A stretch of DNA of 64,000 nucleotides from Streptomyces aureoverticillatus (GTDB lineage Bacteria; Actinomycetota; Actinomycetes; Streptomycetales; Streptomycetaceae). Shown one piece after another: positions 42,619-51,327 of this stretch. The stretch lies in assembly GCF_014649395.1 (NCBI RefSeq), contig NZ_BMSY01000005.1, positions 372,001 through 436,000 of the forward strand. The letters run 5' to 3'. The translations under genes and the position numbers were made by a program. The notes below the pieces were generated by a model. The model saw only the letters and a list, made by a program, of their open reading frames with translations, had not been told where the DNA came from and did not search any database. How positions within the stretch are numbered: position 1 is the stretch's first letter; each line of letters begins with the position of its first letter.

Positions 42619-44674
42619 GCTCAAGCGTTTCGGCAGGGGCAGGCTGCCCCGTGCGGCCCTGGTGGCGCTCCTGCTGCTGCCCCTGCTGTACGGCGCGCTG
42701 TACCTGTGGTCCTTCTGGGATCCGTACGGCCGCCTGGACAAGATCCCCGTGGCCCTGGTGAACGACGACAAGGGCGCCACTGTCGACGGCAAGAAGCTCG
42801 CGGCGGGCGACGGCATCGTCGAGCGGCTGCGCGACAGCAAGACCTTCGACTGGCACGAGGTGAGCGCCGCCGAGGCCCGTGAGGGCGTCGAGGACGGCAC
42901 GTACTACCTGTCGCTGACGATGCCGTCGGACTTCAGCAAGCGGGTGGGGTCCAGTTCGGGCGACTCTCCGGAGACGGGCGCCCTGCGGGTCCGTACGAAC
43001 GACTCCAACAACTACATCGTTGGGCAGATCTCGCGGACGGTCTTCTCCGAGGTGCGCTCCGCCGCGTCCACGAAGGCGTCGCGGAGCATGCTCGACAAGA
43101 TCTTCATCTCGTTCTCCGACATCCACGGCAAGACCCAGAAGGCCGCCAAGGGAGCCGACAGGCTCGAAGGCGGCATCGGGAAGGCCAAGAAGGGCTCGAA
43201 GCAGCTCGCGGACGGCCTGAAGGACGCCAAGGACGGCAGCGGGGACCTCGCATCGGGCGTCAAGAAGCTGCACACCGGCGCCGGCGACCTGGCGGACGGC
43301 TCACGCCGCGTCGCGGACGGCACCCAGAAGCTGGCCGACCGCGTCAACGGCGGGGCGGCGAAGGTACGGCCCTATCTGAAGGACAACGGCAAGGTGCTCG
43401 GCGACTCCGCGCAGCTCGTCGCCGACTCCTCCCGGGCGGTACGGCACAACCTGACGACCCTCGCCGAGAAGGCCCCCAAGGCGGCCACGGAGGCCAAGGA
43501 GGCGTCGGCCTCGCTGAACGGCCTCTACGAAGAGCAGTGCCAACGGCTCCCCGACCCCGCCGCCTGGTGCCCGAAGCTGAAGAAGGCCAAGGAGGTCGCG
43601 GCCGACGTCTCGGTCATCGCCGGGGACGTCGACACCCTCGTCAAGGACCAGAACGGCGACCTGAAGACCCTCGACACGAATCTCGCCACGCTCCAGAAGA
43701 AGGCCCAGGGTCTCGCCGACCGCGCCCCGCACCTGGACGAGGACCTGGAGAAGACCGTCCGGGACGTCAACGCGCTCAACAAGGGCGCCGGGAAGGTCGC
43801 CACGGGCGCCAAGAAGCTGCACACGGGCCTCGGCACGGCCCAGACCGGCGCCACGGACCTGGACGCGGGCGTCGGCAAGCTGAAGACGGGCGCCGACGAC
43901 CTCGACGGCGGCATGTTCAAACTGGCCGACGGCTCCCAGGAGTTGGCGGGCGGGCTGCACGACGGCGTCAAGAAGATCCCCGACTACGACAAGCAGGACC
44001 GCGACCGGCGCACCGACGTCATGGCCGACCCCGTGCAGCTCGCCTCCCAGTCGCTGCACAAGGCGCCCAACTACGGCACCGGCTTCGCCCCGTACTTCAT
44101 CCCGCTGTCCCTGTGGGTCGGCGCCATGGTGGCGTACATGCTGATCCAGCCGCTCAACCGGCGCGCGCTCGCCGCGGGCGCCCCCGCGTGGCGGATCGCT
44201 CTCGCGGGCTGGCTCCCCGTGGCCGCGATAGGCGTACTGCAAGTGGGGGCGCTCATGTCGGTCCTGCACTGGCGCCTGGGCCTGCAGATGGAGCGGGCGG
44301 CCGGGACGATCGGCTTCCTCGTCCTGGTGACCGGCTGCTTCGCGGCGATCGTGCAGTGGCTGAACGCGCGCTTCGGAGCGGCCGGACGGATCCTCGTCCT
44401 CGCCTTCCTGATGCTCCAGCTGACCTCGGCGGGCGGTACGTATCCGGTGCAGACCAGCCCCACGTTCTTCGAGGCGATCCACCCCTACCTGCCGATGAGT
44501 TACGTCGTCGACGCCCTGCGGAGGCTCATCACGGGCGGCGGCCTCGGCCCGGTGTGGACGGCGTGCGCGGTCCTGCTCGCGTTCACCGCGGGCGCGCTGG
44601 CGCTCACCGCCGTCTCCGCGCGCCGCAAGCAGGTGTGGACTCTGGACCGGCTGCACCCGGAGCTGAGCCTGTGA
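42590..44674 (+). CDS. YhgE/Pip-family membrane protein
   Basis: A 694-residue protein with one N-terminal helix (about residues 22-42), a ~460-residue extracytoplasmic region and about five or six helices at the C-terminus (residue ~500 onward), the layout of YhgE/Pip and ABC-2 type permeases. KIPVALVNDDKGA is the YhgE N-terminal signature. The outside part is a long coiled coil with repeats of the type LADGLKDAKDGSGDLASG, typical of this family (phage infection protein, YueB). The neighbour ATPase suggests a transport role; the cargo is unknown. ATG at 42590 has AAGGAG upstream. Confidence 0.9.
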   Translation: MRSPKLATLELKRFGRGRLPRAALVALLLLPLLYGALYLWSFWDPYGRLDKIPVALVNDDKGATVDGKKLAAGDGIVERLRDSKTFDWHEVSAAEAREGVEDGTYYLSLTMPSDFSKRVGSSSGDSPETGALRVRTNDSNNYIVGQISRTVFSEVRSAASTKASRSMLDKIFISFSDIHGKTQKAAKGADRLEGGIGKAKKGSKQLADGLKDAKDGSGDLASGVKKLHTGAGDLADGSRRVADGTQKLADRVNGGAAKVRPYLKDNGKVLGDSAQLVADSSRAVRHNLTTLAEKAPKAATEAKEASASLNGLYEEQCQRLPDPAAWCPKLKKAKEVAADVSVIAGDVDTLVKDQNGDLKTLDTNLATLQKKAQGLADRAPHLDEDLEKTVRDVNALNKGAGKVATGAKKLHTGLGTAQTGATDLDAGVGKLKTGADDLDGGMFKLADGSQELAGGLHDGVKKIPDYDKQDRDRRTDVMADPVQLASQSLHKAPNYGTGFAPYFIPLSLWVGAMVAYMLIQPLNRRALAAGAPAWRIALAGWLPVAAIGVLQVGALMSVLHWRLGLQMERAAGTIGFLVLVTGCFAAIVQWLNARFGAAGRILVLAFLMLQLTSAGGTYPVQTSPTFFEAIHPYLPMSYVVDALRRLITGGGLGPVWTACAVLLAFTAGALALTAVSARRKQVWTLDRLHPELSL

Positions 44675-45321
44675 ACGGGTCGAAACCTGTGAAAATCAAG
44701 ACCATGGAAAGTAGCGCGAGCAGCACGCGGCGCGAGGCCACCCGGCAGAAGCTCTACGAAGCCGCCGTCACCCTCATCGCGGAACAGGGTTTCTCCGCCA
44801 CGACAGTTGACGAGATCGCCGAGCGGGCGGGAGTCGCGAAAGGCACGGTCTACTACAACTTCGCCAGCAAATCAGTCCTCTTCGAGGAGCTGCTCCGGCA
44901 CGGCGTGGGACTGCTCACCGCCTCCCTGAAGCAGGCCGCGGACGAAGCCGCCCTGGAGGGGGGCCGACAGGTCGACGCGCTGGACGCGATGATCCGCGCG
45001 GGCCTCGTCTTCATCGACCGCTATCCGGCCTTCACCCAGCTCTACGTGGCCGAGCTGTGGCGTACGAACCGCGCCTGGCAGTCCACGCTCATGGTCGTGC
45101 GCCAGCAGGCCGTCGCGGTCGTCGAGGACGTCCTGCGCGCGGCCGTGCGGGACGGCGAGCTGAGCGAGGAGATCGACATCCCGCTGACGGCGGCCGCGCT
45201 CGTCGGGATGGTCCTGGTGGCGGCGCTCGACTGGCAGGCCTTCCAGCCGGAGCGCTCGCTGGACGACGTGCACGCGGCGCTGTCGCGGCTGCTTCAGGGG
45301 CGGGTGAGCGGCGGGAGGTGA
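44671..45321 (+). CDS. TetR/AcrR-family regulator
   Basis: A 216-residue repressor with an N-terminal TetR helix-turn-helix (ATRQKLYEAAVTLIAEQG, TVDEIAERAGVAKGTVYYNF) and a helical ligand-binding domain. GTG at 44671 overlaps the YhgE stop by 4 bases with GGAG 8 bases upstream; the alternative ATG at 44704 lacks a ribosome site but keeps the whole DNA-binding domain. Being the last gene of the operon that starts with a palindromic operator, it most likely represses its own operon, with a ligand carried by the transporter. Confidence 0.92.
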   Translation: MNGSKPVKIKTMESSASSTRREATRQKLYEAAVTLIAEQGFSATTVDEIAERAGVAKGTVYYNFASKSVLFEELLRHGVGLLTASLKQAADEAALEGGRQVDALDAMIRAGLVFIDRYPAFTQLYVAELWRTNRAWQSTLMVVRQQAVAVVEDVLRAAVRDGELSEEIDIPLTAAALVGMVLVAALDWQAFQPERSLDDVHAALSRLLQGRVSGGR

Positions 45322-45361
45322 GCGCTTCGCTGGATGTGCGGTGCCGGTCCTGCGGGCCGGT

Positions 45362-45401
45362 GGGGGCTGGTCGCGCAGTTCCCCGTGCCCCTTCGGGGCG
45401 G
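45362..45401. repeat. Streptomyces dispersed intergenic repeat
   Basis: The segment GGTCGCGCAGTTCCCCGTGC followed by a GCCCCTTCGGGGC hairpin matches a short element I recognise as very common between Streptomyces genes, usually near gene ends. It may act as a terminator. Confidence 0.6.
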
Positions 45402-45478
45402 CATCCGATCCCGTCCCCGTTCACCCATTCGCAGTCATCGCGCGGCCCTACGTAGGCAGCCGTCGCGGTCATCGCGCG

Positions 45479-45520
45479 GCGCCGGTCCGGTGCCTGGGAT
45501 TCCAGGCACCGGACCGGCGC
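45479..45520 (+). terminator. Strong hairpin after tetR
   Basis: A perfect 19-bp inverted repeat (45479-45497, 45502-45520) with loop GATT, followed by TTGTTG. It probably ends the ATPase/YhgE/TetR transcript. Confidence 0.7.
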
Positions 45521-45838
45521 TTGTTGCATTCCCCCGCGCGACCCCCGTGGTCGTCCCCCGGTCGCCCCCGTTCCCCCCCTCCCGCCACGGGCGGGAGGAG
45601 CGGCAAGGGCGCCGTCCCGTTCCGCCGCCCCGTGTCGGCGGTGCCGGTACCGCGCCCTTCTCCGTGCCCTCACTCTTCCGTCCCCGCAGGTCGGGGCCCA
45701 TCCGCGCGCGTACTCATCTCCACCACTAGGTACGGATACTCAGGCCTGGGTGCTCACCCTCAGGCGAACCGATCCGGACGACCGATCCGGAAGCCCGTGC
45801 CCGGGCCGCGACTGCCCCCGCTGGTTACGATCACGTCC

Positions 45839-46453
45839 GTGTCCGTACTCCCCCTGGTGTTCACCAGCGGCTGGGCCAGCGGGATCAACGCCTACGCGGT
45901 GATCCTGCTGCTCGGTGTCTTCGGAGCCACGGGGCTGTCCGACGAGGTCCCCGAGTCGCTGCAGAGCCCCGGCGTGCTGATCGCCGCGGGCGTGCTCTTC
46001 GCCTGTGAGGCGGTCGCCGACAAGATTCCGTACGTCGACTCGGCGTGGGACGCCGTGCACACCGTCATCCGGCCGGTGTCCGGCGCGGTGGTGGGCGCGC
46101 TGCTCGCCGGGCAGAGCGGTTCGCTGCCGGACCTGGCGGCGGGCGCGGTCGGGGGCTCGACGGCCCTCGCCAGCCACGCCGTCAAGGCCGGGACGCGGAT
46201 GGCGGTGAACACCTCCCCCGAGCCGTTCAGCAACCTCCTCCTGAGCACGGCCGAGGACCTCGGGGTCGGCGGGATCGTCAGCTTCGCGATGTTCCACCCG
46301 GAGGCCGCGGCGATCATCGCGGCCGTGCTCCTCGTCGCCGGGCTCGTGCTGCTGCTGTTCCTCGCCCACCGGATCCGGCGGTTCCTGCGGCGCAGGGCAC
46401 AGCGCCGCGAGGAGCGGCGGCTCGCGGCGGCGGCAGGGCGGCCGCCGGACTGA
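45839..46453 (+). CDS. DUF4126 membrane protein
   Basis: A 204-residue protein with about four or five hydrophobic helices, Gly/Ala-rich, and a basic C-terminus (RRFLRRRAQRREERR). GWASGINAYAVILLLG and ADKIPYVDSAWDAVHT are DUF4126 signatures. Function unknown; it is a small integral membrane protein. GTG at 45839 starts directly before the first hydrophobic strand; the upstream open frame runs through repeats and is not coding. Confidence 0.85.
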   Translation: MSVLPLVFTSGWASGINAYAVILLLGVFGATGLSDEVPESLQSPGVLIAAGVLFACEAVADKIPYVDSAWDAVHTVIRPVSGAVVGALLAGQSGSLPDLAAGAVGGSTALASHAVKAGTRMAVNTSPEPFSNLLLSTAEDLGVGGIVSFAMFHPEAAAIIAAVLLVAGLVLLLFLAHRIRRFLRRRAQRREERRLAAAAGRPPD

Positions 46454-46513
46454 CGGCGGGACGGTGCCGGGTACCCGGCGGCGTTGTCAGTGGCGGCCGA
46501 TAAAGTCCCTGGC

Positions 46514-48049
46514 ATGGCACGGATTGTGGTGATCGGCGCCGGGATGGGCGCCATGACGGCCGCCGCCCGGCTGGCCGTCGCGGGCCACCGGGTGGTGGTG
46601 CACGAGCGCGCGGCGACGTACGGCGGCGCGCTGGGCCGCGTGGAGCGCGACGGCTTCGGCTTCGACACGGGCCCGGCCCTGCTGCGACTGCCCGCGGTCT
46701 ACCGCGATCTGTTCGTGAAGACGGGCAAGCAGCCCCTGGAGGACTGCGTCGAGCTGTGCCAGGTCGAGCCGGCGGTGCGCCACGTCTTCGCGGACGGCAC
46801 GACGACGGACCTGCCGAACGCCTCGCGCGCGGGCGTCGGCGAGGCCCTGGACGCCGCGCTCGGCGCCGGTGCGGCCGCCCGCTGGGCGGCGTTCATGAAC
46901 CGCGCGCGGGAGGCCTGGGACCGCACCCGCCGCCCCCTCCTGGAAGAGCCCCTGTGGCCGAACTGGCAGGTGCTCGCCGAGCGCGAGCCCTATCCCTCGG
47001 TCGCCCGGAAGCGCCTGCTGCGCCGCGAGCGGCGTGCGGCCACGCTCGCCGAGATCGCCGAGTTCGAGCTGGGCGGCGAGCCCCGGCTGACCGCGCTCCT
47101 GGAGCACTTCGCCCTGGCGAGCGGCCTGGATCCGCGCACGGCCCCGGCCGGCGCGGCCGTCCTGCCGTACATGGAGCAGACCTTCGGCACCTGGTCCGTG
47201 CGCGGCGGCATGCGGGCCCTCGCGACGGCGGTGTACGAGCGGTGCCTCGCGCGCAAGGTCGAGTTCGCGTTCGAGTCGGCGGTCGTACGGATCGTGGAGA
47301 AGGACGGCCGCGCGGCGGGCGTCGAGCTCGCGGACGGGACCGCCGTGGACGCCGACTTCGTGGTGGCCGGTGTCGCCCCCGACGCGCTGGCCCGGATGCT
47401 CACCGGCACGCCCGTCCACGCCCCCCAAGGCGTGCCCCCGCAGTCCGGCCTCCCCAGCCGCGTCACGGTCCTGCTGGCCCTGCGCGGCGCCCGCCCTGAC
47501 GGCACCCCGCACCGCACGGTGCTGCACACCACCGACCGCGCGGACGAGCTCGACAGCGTCTTCGGGGGCTCCGGGGCCCATGGGGGCGCCAAGAGCTCCG
47601 GCGCCCGCCCCGGCGTGCCCACCACCCCCACCCTCACGGTGCTGCGCCCGGACGACCCCACGGCCACGCCGGACGCGGAGCACGAAGCCGTCACCCTGAC
47701 CGCCACGGTCCCGGCCGGTGCCGACGTCACCGAAGCGGACGTGCGGCGGATCGTCGCCCGCGCGGGCGCGGTGATCCCCGGCCTGGACGACCGCCTCCTG
47801 TGGCACGAGGTCCGCACCCCCGCGGACGTCGCCGCGAGCACGGGCGCCGACGGCGGCGCGGTCCCGCCGCCCGCCCTCGCGGCCGACGGCGGGCGGCGCC
47901 TGCACCCGGCCAACAGCACGGCGGTGACGGGGCTCTACGCGGTCGGCGGCTGGTCGCACCCCGGCGGCGGGCTGCCGCACGCGGGCATGTCCGGCACGCT
48001 GGTCGCCGGACTCATAGTGGAGGGACCGGAGTTCCGGGGCTCGCAGTGA
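46514..48049 (+). CDS. CrtI-like FAD-dependent oxidoreductase
   Basis: A 511-residue flavoprotein with an N-terminal Rossmann motif (IVVIGAGMGAMTAAARLA) and the phytoene-desaturase-like order of motifs: YGGALGRVERDGFGFDTGPA, then VRGGMRALATAV, and a C-terminal FAD motif LYAVGGWSHPGGGLPHAGMSG. The family includes carotenoid desaturases, but no crt genes are nearby, so the substrate is open. An insert of about 25 residues rich in Gly/Ser/Pro lies near residue 355. ATG at 46514; the intergenic distance to the DUF4126 gene is 60 bases. Confidence 0.88.
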   Translation: MARIVVIGAGMGAMTAAARLAVAGHRVVVHERAATYGGALGRVERDGFGFDTGPALLRLPAVYRDLFVKTGKQPLEDCVELCQVEPAVRHVFADGTTTDLPNASRAGVGEALDAALGAGAAARWAAFMNRAREAWDRTRRPLLEEPLWPNWQVLAEREPYPSVARKRLLRRERRAATLAEIAEFELGGEPRLTALLEHFALASGLDPRTAPAGAAVLPYMEQTFGTWSVRGGMRALATAVYERCLARKVEFAFESAVVRIVEKDGRAAGVELADGTAVDADFVVAGVAPDALARMLTGTPVHAPQGVPPQSGLPSRVTVLLALRGARPDGTPHRTVLHTTDRADELDSVFGGSGAHGGAKSSGARPGVPTTPTLTVLRPDDPTATPDAEHEAVTLTATVPAGADVTEADVRRIVARAGAVIPGLDDRLLWHEVRTPADVAASTGADGGAVPPPALAADGGRRLHPANSTAVTGLYAVGGWSHPGGGLPHAGMSGTLVAGLIVEGPEFRGSQ

Positions 48050-48073
48050 GCGTCCCCCCGGCCGCGCAGTACG

Positions 48074-48133
48074 CCTGCCACCGGCAGAACCTCCGCCGCC
48101 GTCAGCGCCCCTGCCACCGGCAGAACCTCCGCC
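48074..48133. repeat. 24-bp direct repeat, two copies
   Basis: CCTGCCACCGGCAGAACCTC plus CGCC occurs at 48074-48097 and 48110-48133, period 36, between two convergent genes. Each copy contains the short palindrome TGCCACCGGCA. Confidence 0.75.
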
Positions 48134-48139
48134 ACCGGC

Positions 48140-49075
48140 TCAGTACCGGTACTGCTGCTCCCCGTTGAACCCGGGCTCGTTGAACCCGGACCCGTAGCCG
48201 AACGAGTCTCCCGGCTGCTGCGGCACCTCGCCCGGGAACGGCGGATAGCCGGGCATCTCGGGCGGGAGTCCGCCCGGCAGATCGCCGCCGTACGGCGGCG
48301 CGGCGTCGGTCGTGCGCTGCTGCGGCACCCAGACGCCGCCGGGCGGGGTGTCCTGGTAGCCGCCGCCGTACGTGTCGCCCCCGTAGGGCGCGTACGGCTG
48401 CGGGTCGCCGTAGGTGTCGTAGCCCGGCTGCGCGCCATAGGTCTGCGTGCCGATGTACGGGTCGGAGTAGGCGGCGTACCGCTGCTCACCGGTCTCGCCG
48501 TAGGCGAAGTGCAGCGGGTCCTGCTGCTCCTGCCGAACCTGGCCCTGCGCGTCGTACGCGGCGTAGGAGTCGAAGCCGTGGCCGTCACCGGCGGGAGGCG
48601 CGGCATACGCAGCGTCGCTGTAGACGCCGTACTGCCCGGTGTCGTCGGGCAGGGGCTCGGGCGCGTACACGCCGGTCCCGGTGTCCTCCTGGGCGAGGAC
48701 GTCCGGTGCGGGCGCGCCGGGCTCGGGCGCCGCCTCGTACGCGAGGTCGGAGACCTGGAGGGTCGGCTCCGGGGCCGCGCCGCGGGCGCCCGCGCCCTTG
48801 CGGCGCCTGCTCGCGCCCGGCCGGCCGCCGAGCGCCCAGCCGGTGGAGAAGCCGCGGCGGAACGACAGCGTCACATATGTCTGTCCCGTCGCGAACGCGA
48901 TCGCGCCCACCGCGATGACCACCACCGACGGCATCAGCACACCGACGACGACGCCGAGGAAGCCGACGAAGGCGAGCAGCCGCCAGCGCAGCCGTGCCTT
49001 GTACTGCAGCAGCACCTCGCCGAGCAGCCACAGCGCGACGATGCCGAACGCGATGTAGAGGACCGTCCAGCCCAT
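48140..49075 (-). CDS. Membrane protein with Tyr/Gly/Pro-rich tail
   Basis: A 311-residue protein of unknown function. Residues ~1-70 form two or three hydrophobic helices; then a basic segment (SRRRKGAGAR), and about 200 residues of low-complexity tail rich in Tyr, Gly, Pro, Asp and Gln (for example YGAQPGYDTYGDPQPYAPYG). The tail is acidic and probably disordered and cytoplasmic. ATG at 49075 follows GGGGAGAGGGG. It lies 46 bases after metF on the same strand. Confidence 0.82.
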   Translation of the reverse strand: MGWTVLYIAFGIVALWLLGEVLLQYKARLRWRLLAFVGFLGVVVGVLMPSVVVIAVGAIAFATGQTYVTLSFRRGFSTGWALGGRPGASRRRKGAGARGAAPEPTLQVSDLAYEAAPEPGAPAPDVLAQEDTGTGVYAPEPLPDDTGQYGVYSDAAYAAPPAGDGHGFDSYAAYDAQGQVRQEQQDPLHFAYGETGEQRYAAYSDPYIGTQTYGAQPGYDTYGDPQPYAPYGGDTYGGGYQDTPPGGVWVPQQRTTDAAPPYGGDLPGGLPPEMPGYPPFPGEVPQQPGDSFGYGSGFNEPGFNGEQQYRY

Positions 49076-49120
49076 GTACGCCCCTCTCCCCTGCGGCCGC
49101 GGCCCCAGGGGTACGACCGG

Positions 49121-50041
49121 TCAGGCCTGCTGGTGGTGCAGGCCCAGATTCTCGTAGATCTCCAGCGTCGCCGTGGAGTTGTTCAGCGTGATGAAGTGCA
49201 GCCCCGGCACTCCCTCGGCGAGCAGTCGCGCGCAGAACTCCGTCGCGAACTCGATGCCAATGGAGCGTACAGCGGCGGGATCGTCTTTGACCGAGAGGAT
49301 CCGCTCTTTCAGTTCGGGCGGGAAGTCCGCGTTGCTGAGCTGCGGCAATCTCTCCAGCTGGCGCACGTTCGTCACCGGCATGATCTCCGGGATGATCGGC
49401 GTATCGCAGCCGGCCGCCTCGACGCGGTCACGCAGGCGCAGGTATTCCTCCGGGTGGAAGAACATCTGGGTGATCGCGTAGTCGGCGCCCGCGCGGCATT
49501 TGTCGACGAAGTTCCGGACGTCGGACTCCCAGTCCGCCGAGCGCGGATGCATCGCCGGGAACGCGGCCACGCCCACACAGAAGTCGCCCGACTCCTTGAT
49601 GAGCCGCACCAGTTCGGCGGCGTAGGTCAGGCCCTCGGGGTGTTTGACCCACTCGCCCATCGGGTCGCCGGGCGGGTCGCCGCGCAGCGCGAGCATGTTG
49701 CGGATCCCGGCGTCCGCGTACTGCCCGATGATGTTGCGCAGTTCGGCGACGGAGTGGTCGACGGCGGTGAGGTGGGCGACGGGCGTGAGGGTCGAGTCGG
49801 CGACGATCTGCTGGGTCTCGCGCACCGTGCCCGCGCGCGTGGAGCCGCCCGCGCCGTACGTCACGGAGACGAAGCTGGGCGCGACGGCCTCGACCCTGCG
49901 CAGGGAGTTCCAGAGGATCCGCTCGCCCTTGGGGGTCTTCGGCGCCGAGAACTCGAAGGAGTACGTGGTCTTGCCGGTCGCGAGCATGTCACGCACGGTC
50001 CGTGCGCGGTCAGTCCTGGTGGAAGCAGTGCCTAGGGCCAT
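49121..50041 (-). CDS. metF: Methylenetetrahydrofolate reductase
   Basis: A 306-residue FAD enzyme that reduces 5,10-methylene-THF to 5-methyl-THF for methionine synthesis. TYSFEFSAPKTPKGE is the MTHFR N-terminus with the catalytic Glu; VTYGAGGSTR, MLALRGDPPGDP and ITQMFFHPEEYL are family motifs. It has the bacterial TIM-barrel length. ATG at 50041. The leader (50042-50211) shows no SAM, SAH or cobalamin riboswitch that I can recognise. Confidence 0.96.
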   Translation of the reverse strand: MALGTASTRTDRARTVRDMLATGKTTYSFEFSAPKTPKGERILWNSLRRVEAVAPSFVSVTYGAGGSTRAGTVRETQQIVADSTLTPVAHLTAVDHSVAELRNIIGQYADAGIRNMLALRGDPPGDPMGEWVKHPEGLTYAAELVRLIKESGDFCVGVAAFPAMHPRSADWESDVRNFVDKCRAGADYAITQMFFHPEEYLRLRDRVEAAGCDTPIIPEIMPVTNVRQLERLPQLSNADFPPELKERILSVKDDPAAVRSIGIEFATEFCARLLAEGVPGLHFITLNNSTATLEIYENLGLHHQQA

Positions 50042-50211
50042 ACGGGCAGGTTAGCCAGGCTGGAGCGGTCCCCCAACCGCACGTTGGTCATTTGTCCCGT
50101 TAGTCGGTTTGTTGTCCACGCATCGGACACCATGGGGGTGTTGCTCAAACGGGCGTACGTATGTGACCAGAGGGGCCGGGAGGCACCGCCGGGGAGGCAC
50201 CGAAAGTCCCG

Positions 50212-50892
50212 TCAGACGGTACGCAGCCGCTTCGCGAAGTCCGCGGCGGCGGCGCCGGGGTCGTCCGCCTCGGTGATGGCCCTGACGACGACCACACGGC
50301 GGGCGCCCGCTTCGAGAACTTCGTCCAGATTGCCCGCATCGATGCCGCCGATCGCGAACCAGGGGCGGTCGGTGCCGAGCGAGGCCGTGTACCGGACCAG
50401 GTCGAGGCCCGGGGCGTGCCGGCCCGGCTTCGTGGGCGTCGGCCAGCACGGGCCGGTGCAGAAGTAGTCCACGCCGTCCTGGACGGCGGCCGCCGCGGCC
50501 TCGTGCTCGGCGTGCGTGGAGCGGCCGATCAGGACGTCGTCACTGGAGCCGCCGAGGATGGCGCGGGCCGCGGGCACGGGCAGGTCGCCCTGGCCCAGGT
50601 GCAGCACGTCGGCGCCGATGGCGTGGGCCACGTCGGCGCGGTCGTTCACCGCGAGGAGCTTGCCGTGCCGGCGCGCGGCGTCGGCGAAGACCTCCAGGTG
50701 CTCCAGCTCCTCCGCGGCCTCCATGCCCTTGTCGCGGAGCTGCACGATGTCGACGCCGCCCGCGAGGACGGCGTCCAGGAACTGCGGGAGGTCCCCCTGG
50801 CGCCTGCGGGCGTCCACGCACAGGTAGAGCCGCGCGTCGGCGAGCCGGGCGGGCGCGGACGCGTCCGCCGTGCCGGTTGCCATGGAAGCCAT
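50212..50892 (-). CDS. thiE: Thiamine phosphate synthase
   Basis: A 226-residue TIM-barrel enzyme that joins HMP-PP and the thiazole phosphate into thiamine phosphate. LYLCVDARR, GVDIVQLRDKGMEAAEELE, LAVNDRADVAHAIGADVLHLGQ and WFAIGGIDAGNLDEVLEAGARRVVVV are the expected strands and phosphate sites. ATG at 50892. The product of the thiO-S-G operon at 53.1-55.4 kb supplies its thiazole substrate, but no riboswitch precedes thiE. Confidence 0.95.
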   Translation of the reverse strand: MASMATGTADASAPARLADARLYLCVDARRRQGDLPQFLDAVLAGGVDIVQLRDKGMEAAEELEHLEVFADAARRHGKLLAVNDRADVAHAIGADVLHLGQGDLPVPAARAILGGSSDDVLIGRSTHAEHEAAAAAVQDGVDYFCTGPCWPTPTKPGRHAPGLDLVRYTASLGTDRPWFAIGGIDAGNLDEVLEAGARRVVVVRAITEADDPGAAAADFAKRLRTV

Positions 50893-50914
50893 GGAGAAGT
50901 CCCCCCGTGTCGGT

Positions 50915-50945
50915 GGCGTACGGGCCGCTGTGCGGCCCGTACGCC
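50915..50945 (-). terminator. Hairpin between Rv2175c-like gene and thiE
   Basis: A perfect 14-bp inverted repeat (50915-50928, 50932-50945, loop TGT), 16 bases after the stop of the upstream minus-strand gene. Confidence 0.65.
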
Positions 50946-50961
50946 GGACGGTTGTTTCAGG

Positions 50962-51327
50962 TCAGACGGCGAGCGCCTGCGCGCGGCGCTTCACCTCCGT
51001 CCCGCGATTCTCGCTCAGGGCCTGCGCGGGAGTGCCGGGCAGGGTCGGGTCGGGGGTGAAGAGCCACTCGAGCGCTTCTTCGTCGGTGAAACCGTCGTCC
51101 CGCAGGAGCGTCAGGGTGCCGGAAAGGCCCTTGACCACCTTGTCGCCGTCGATGAAGGCGGCGGGCACCTGGAGCGCGCGGTTCTCACCGCGGCGCACGG
51201 CGATGAGCTGGCCGTCCTTGACCAGCTGGCGCACGCGCGTCACCTCCACGCCGAGCATCTCTGCGATGTCGGGGAGGTACAGCCAGGCGGGGACGAGAGC
51301 ATCGGTCTTTGCGTCAATCTCGGTCAC
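50962..51327 (-). CDS. Rv2175c-like DNA-binding protein
   Basis: A 121-residue protein matching the Rv2175c family of actinobacteria: a winged helix-turn-helix (WLYLPDIAEMLGVEVTRVRQLVKDGQL, residues ~15-42) and a C-terminal domain (LTLLRDDGFTDEEALEWLF). The mycobacterial member binds DNA and is a substrate of a Ser/Thr kinase. GTG at 51327. A PASTA kinase is encoded 5 kb away in this window, though no link is shown. Confidence 0.88.
   Translation of the reverse strand: MTEIDAKTDALVPAWLYLPDIAEMLGVEVTRVRQLVKDGQLIAVRRGENRALQVPAAFIDGDKVVKGLSGTLTLLRDDGFTDEEALEWLFTPDPTLPGTPAQALSENRGTEVKRRAQALAV

Larger units (their letters stand above)
45322..45838. other. 517-base intergenic region with repeats
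   Basis: This gap between tetR and the DUF4126 gene holds a dispersed Streptomyces repeat (45362-45401), a 19-bp perfect hairpin (45479-45520) and duplicated GCGGTCATCGCGCGGC-like segments (about 45434-45446 and 45465-45480). No coding sequence fits neighbours' codon use. Confidence 0.5.

Noticed and set aside
50042..50211. Riboswitch in the metF leader
   Set aside because: I looked for SAM, SAH and cobalamin consensus boxes and saw none.
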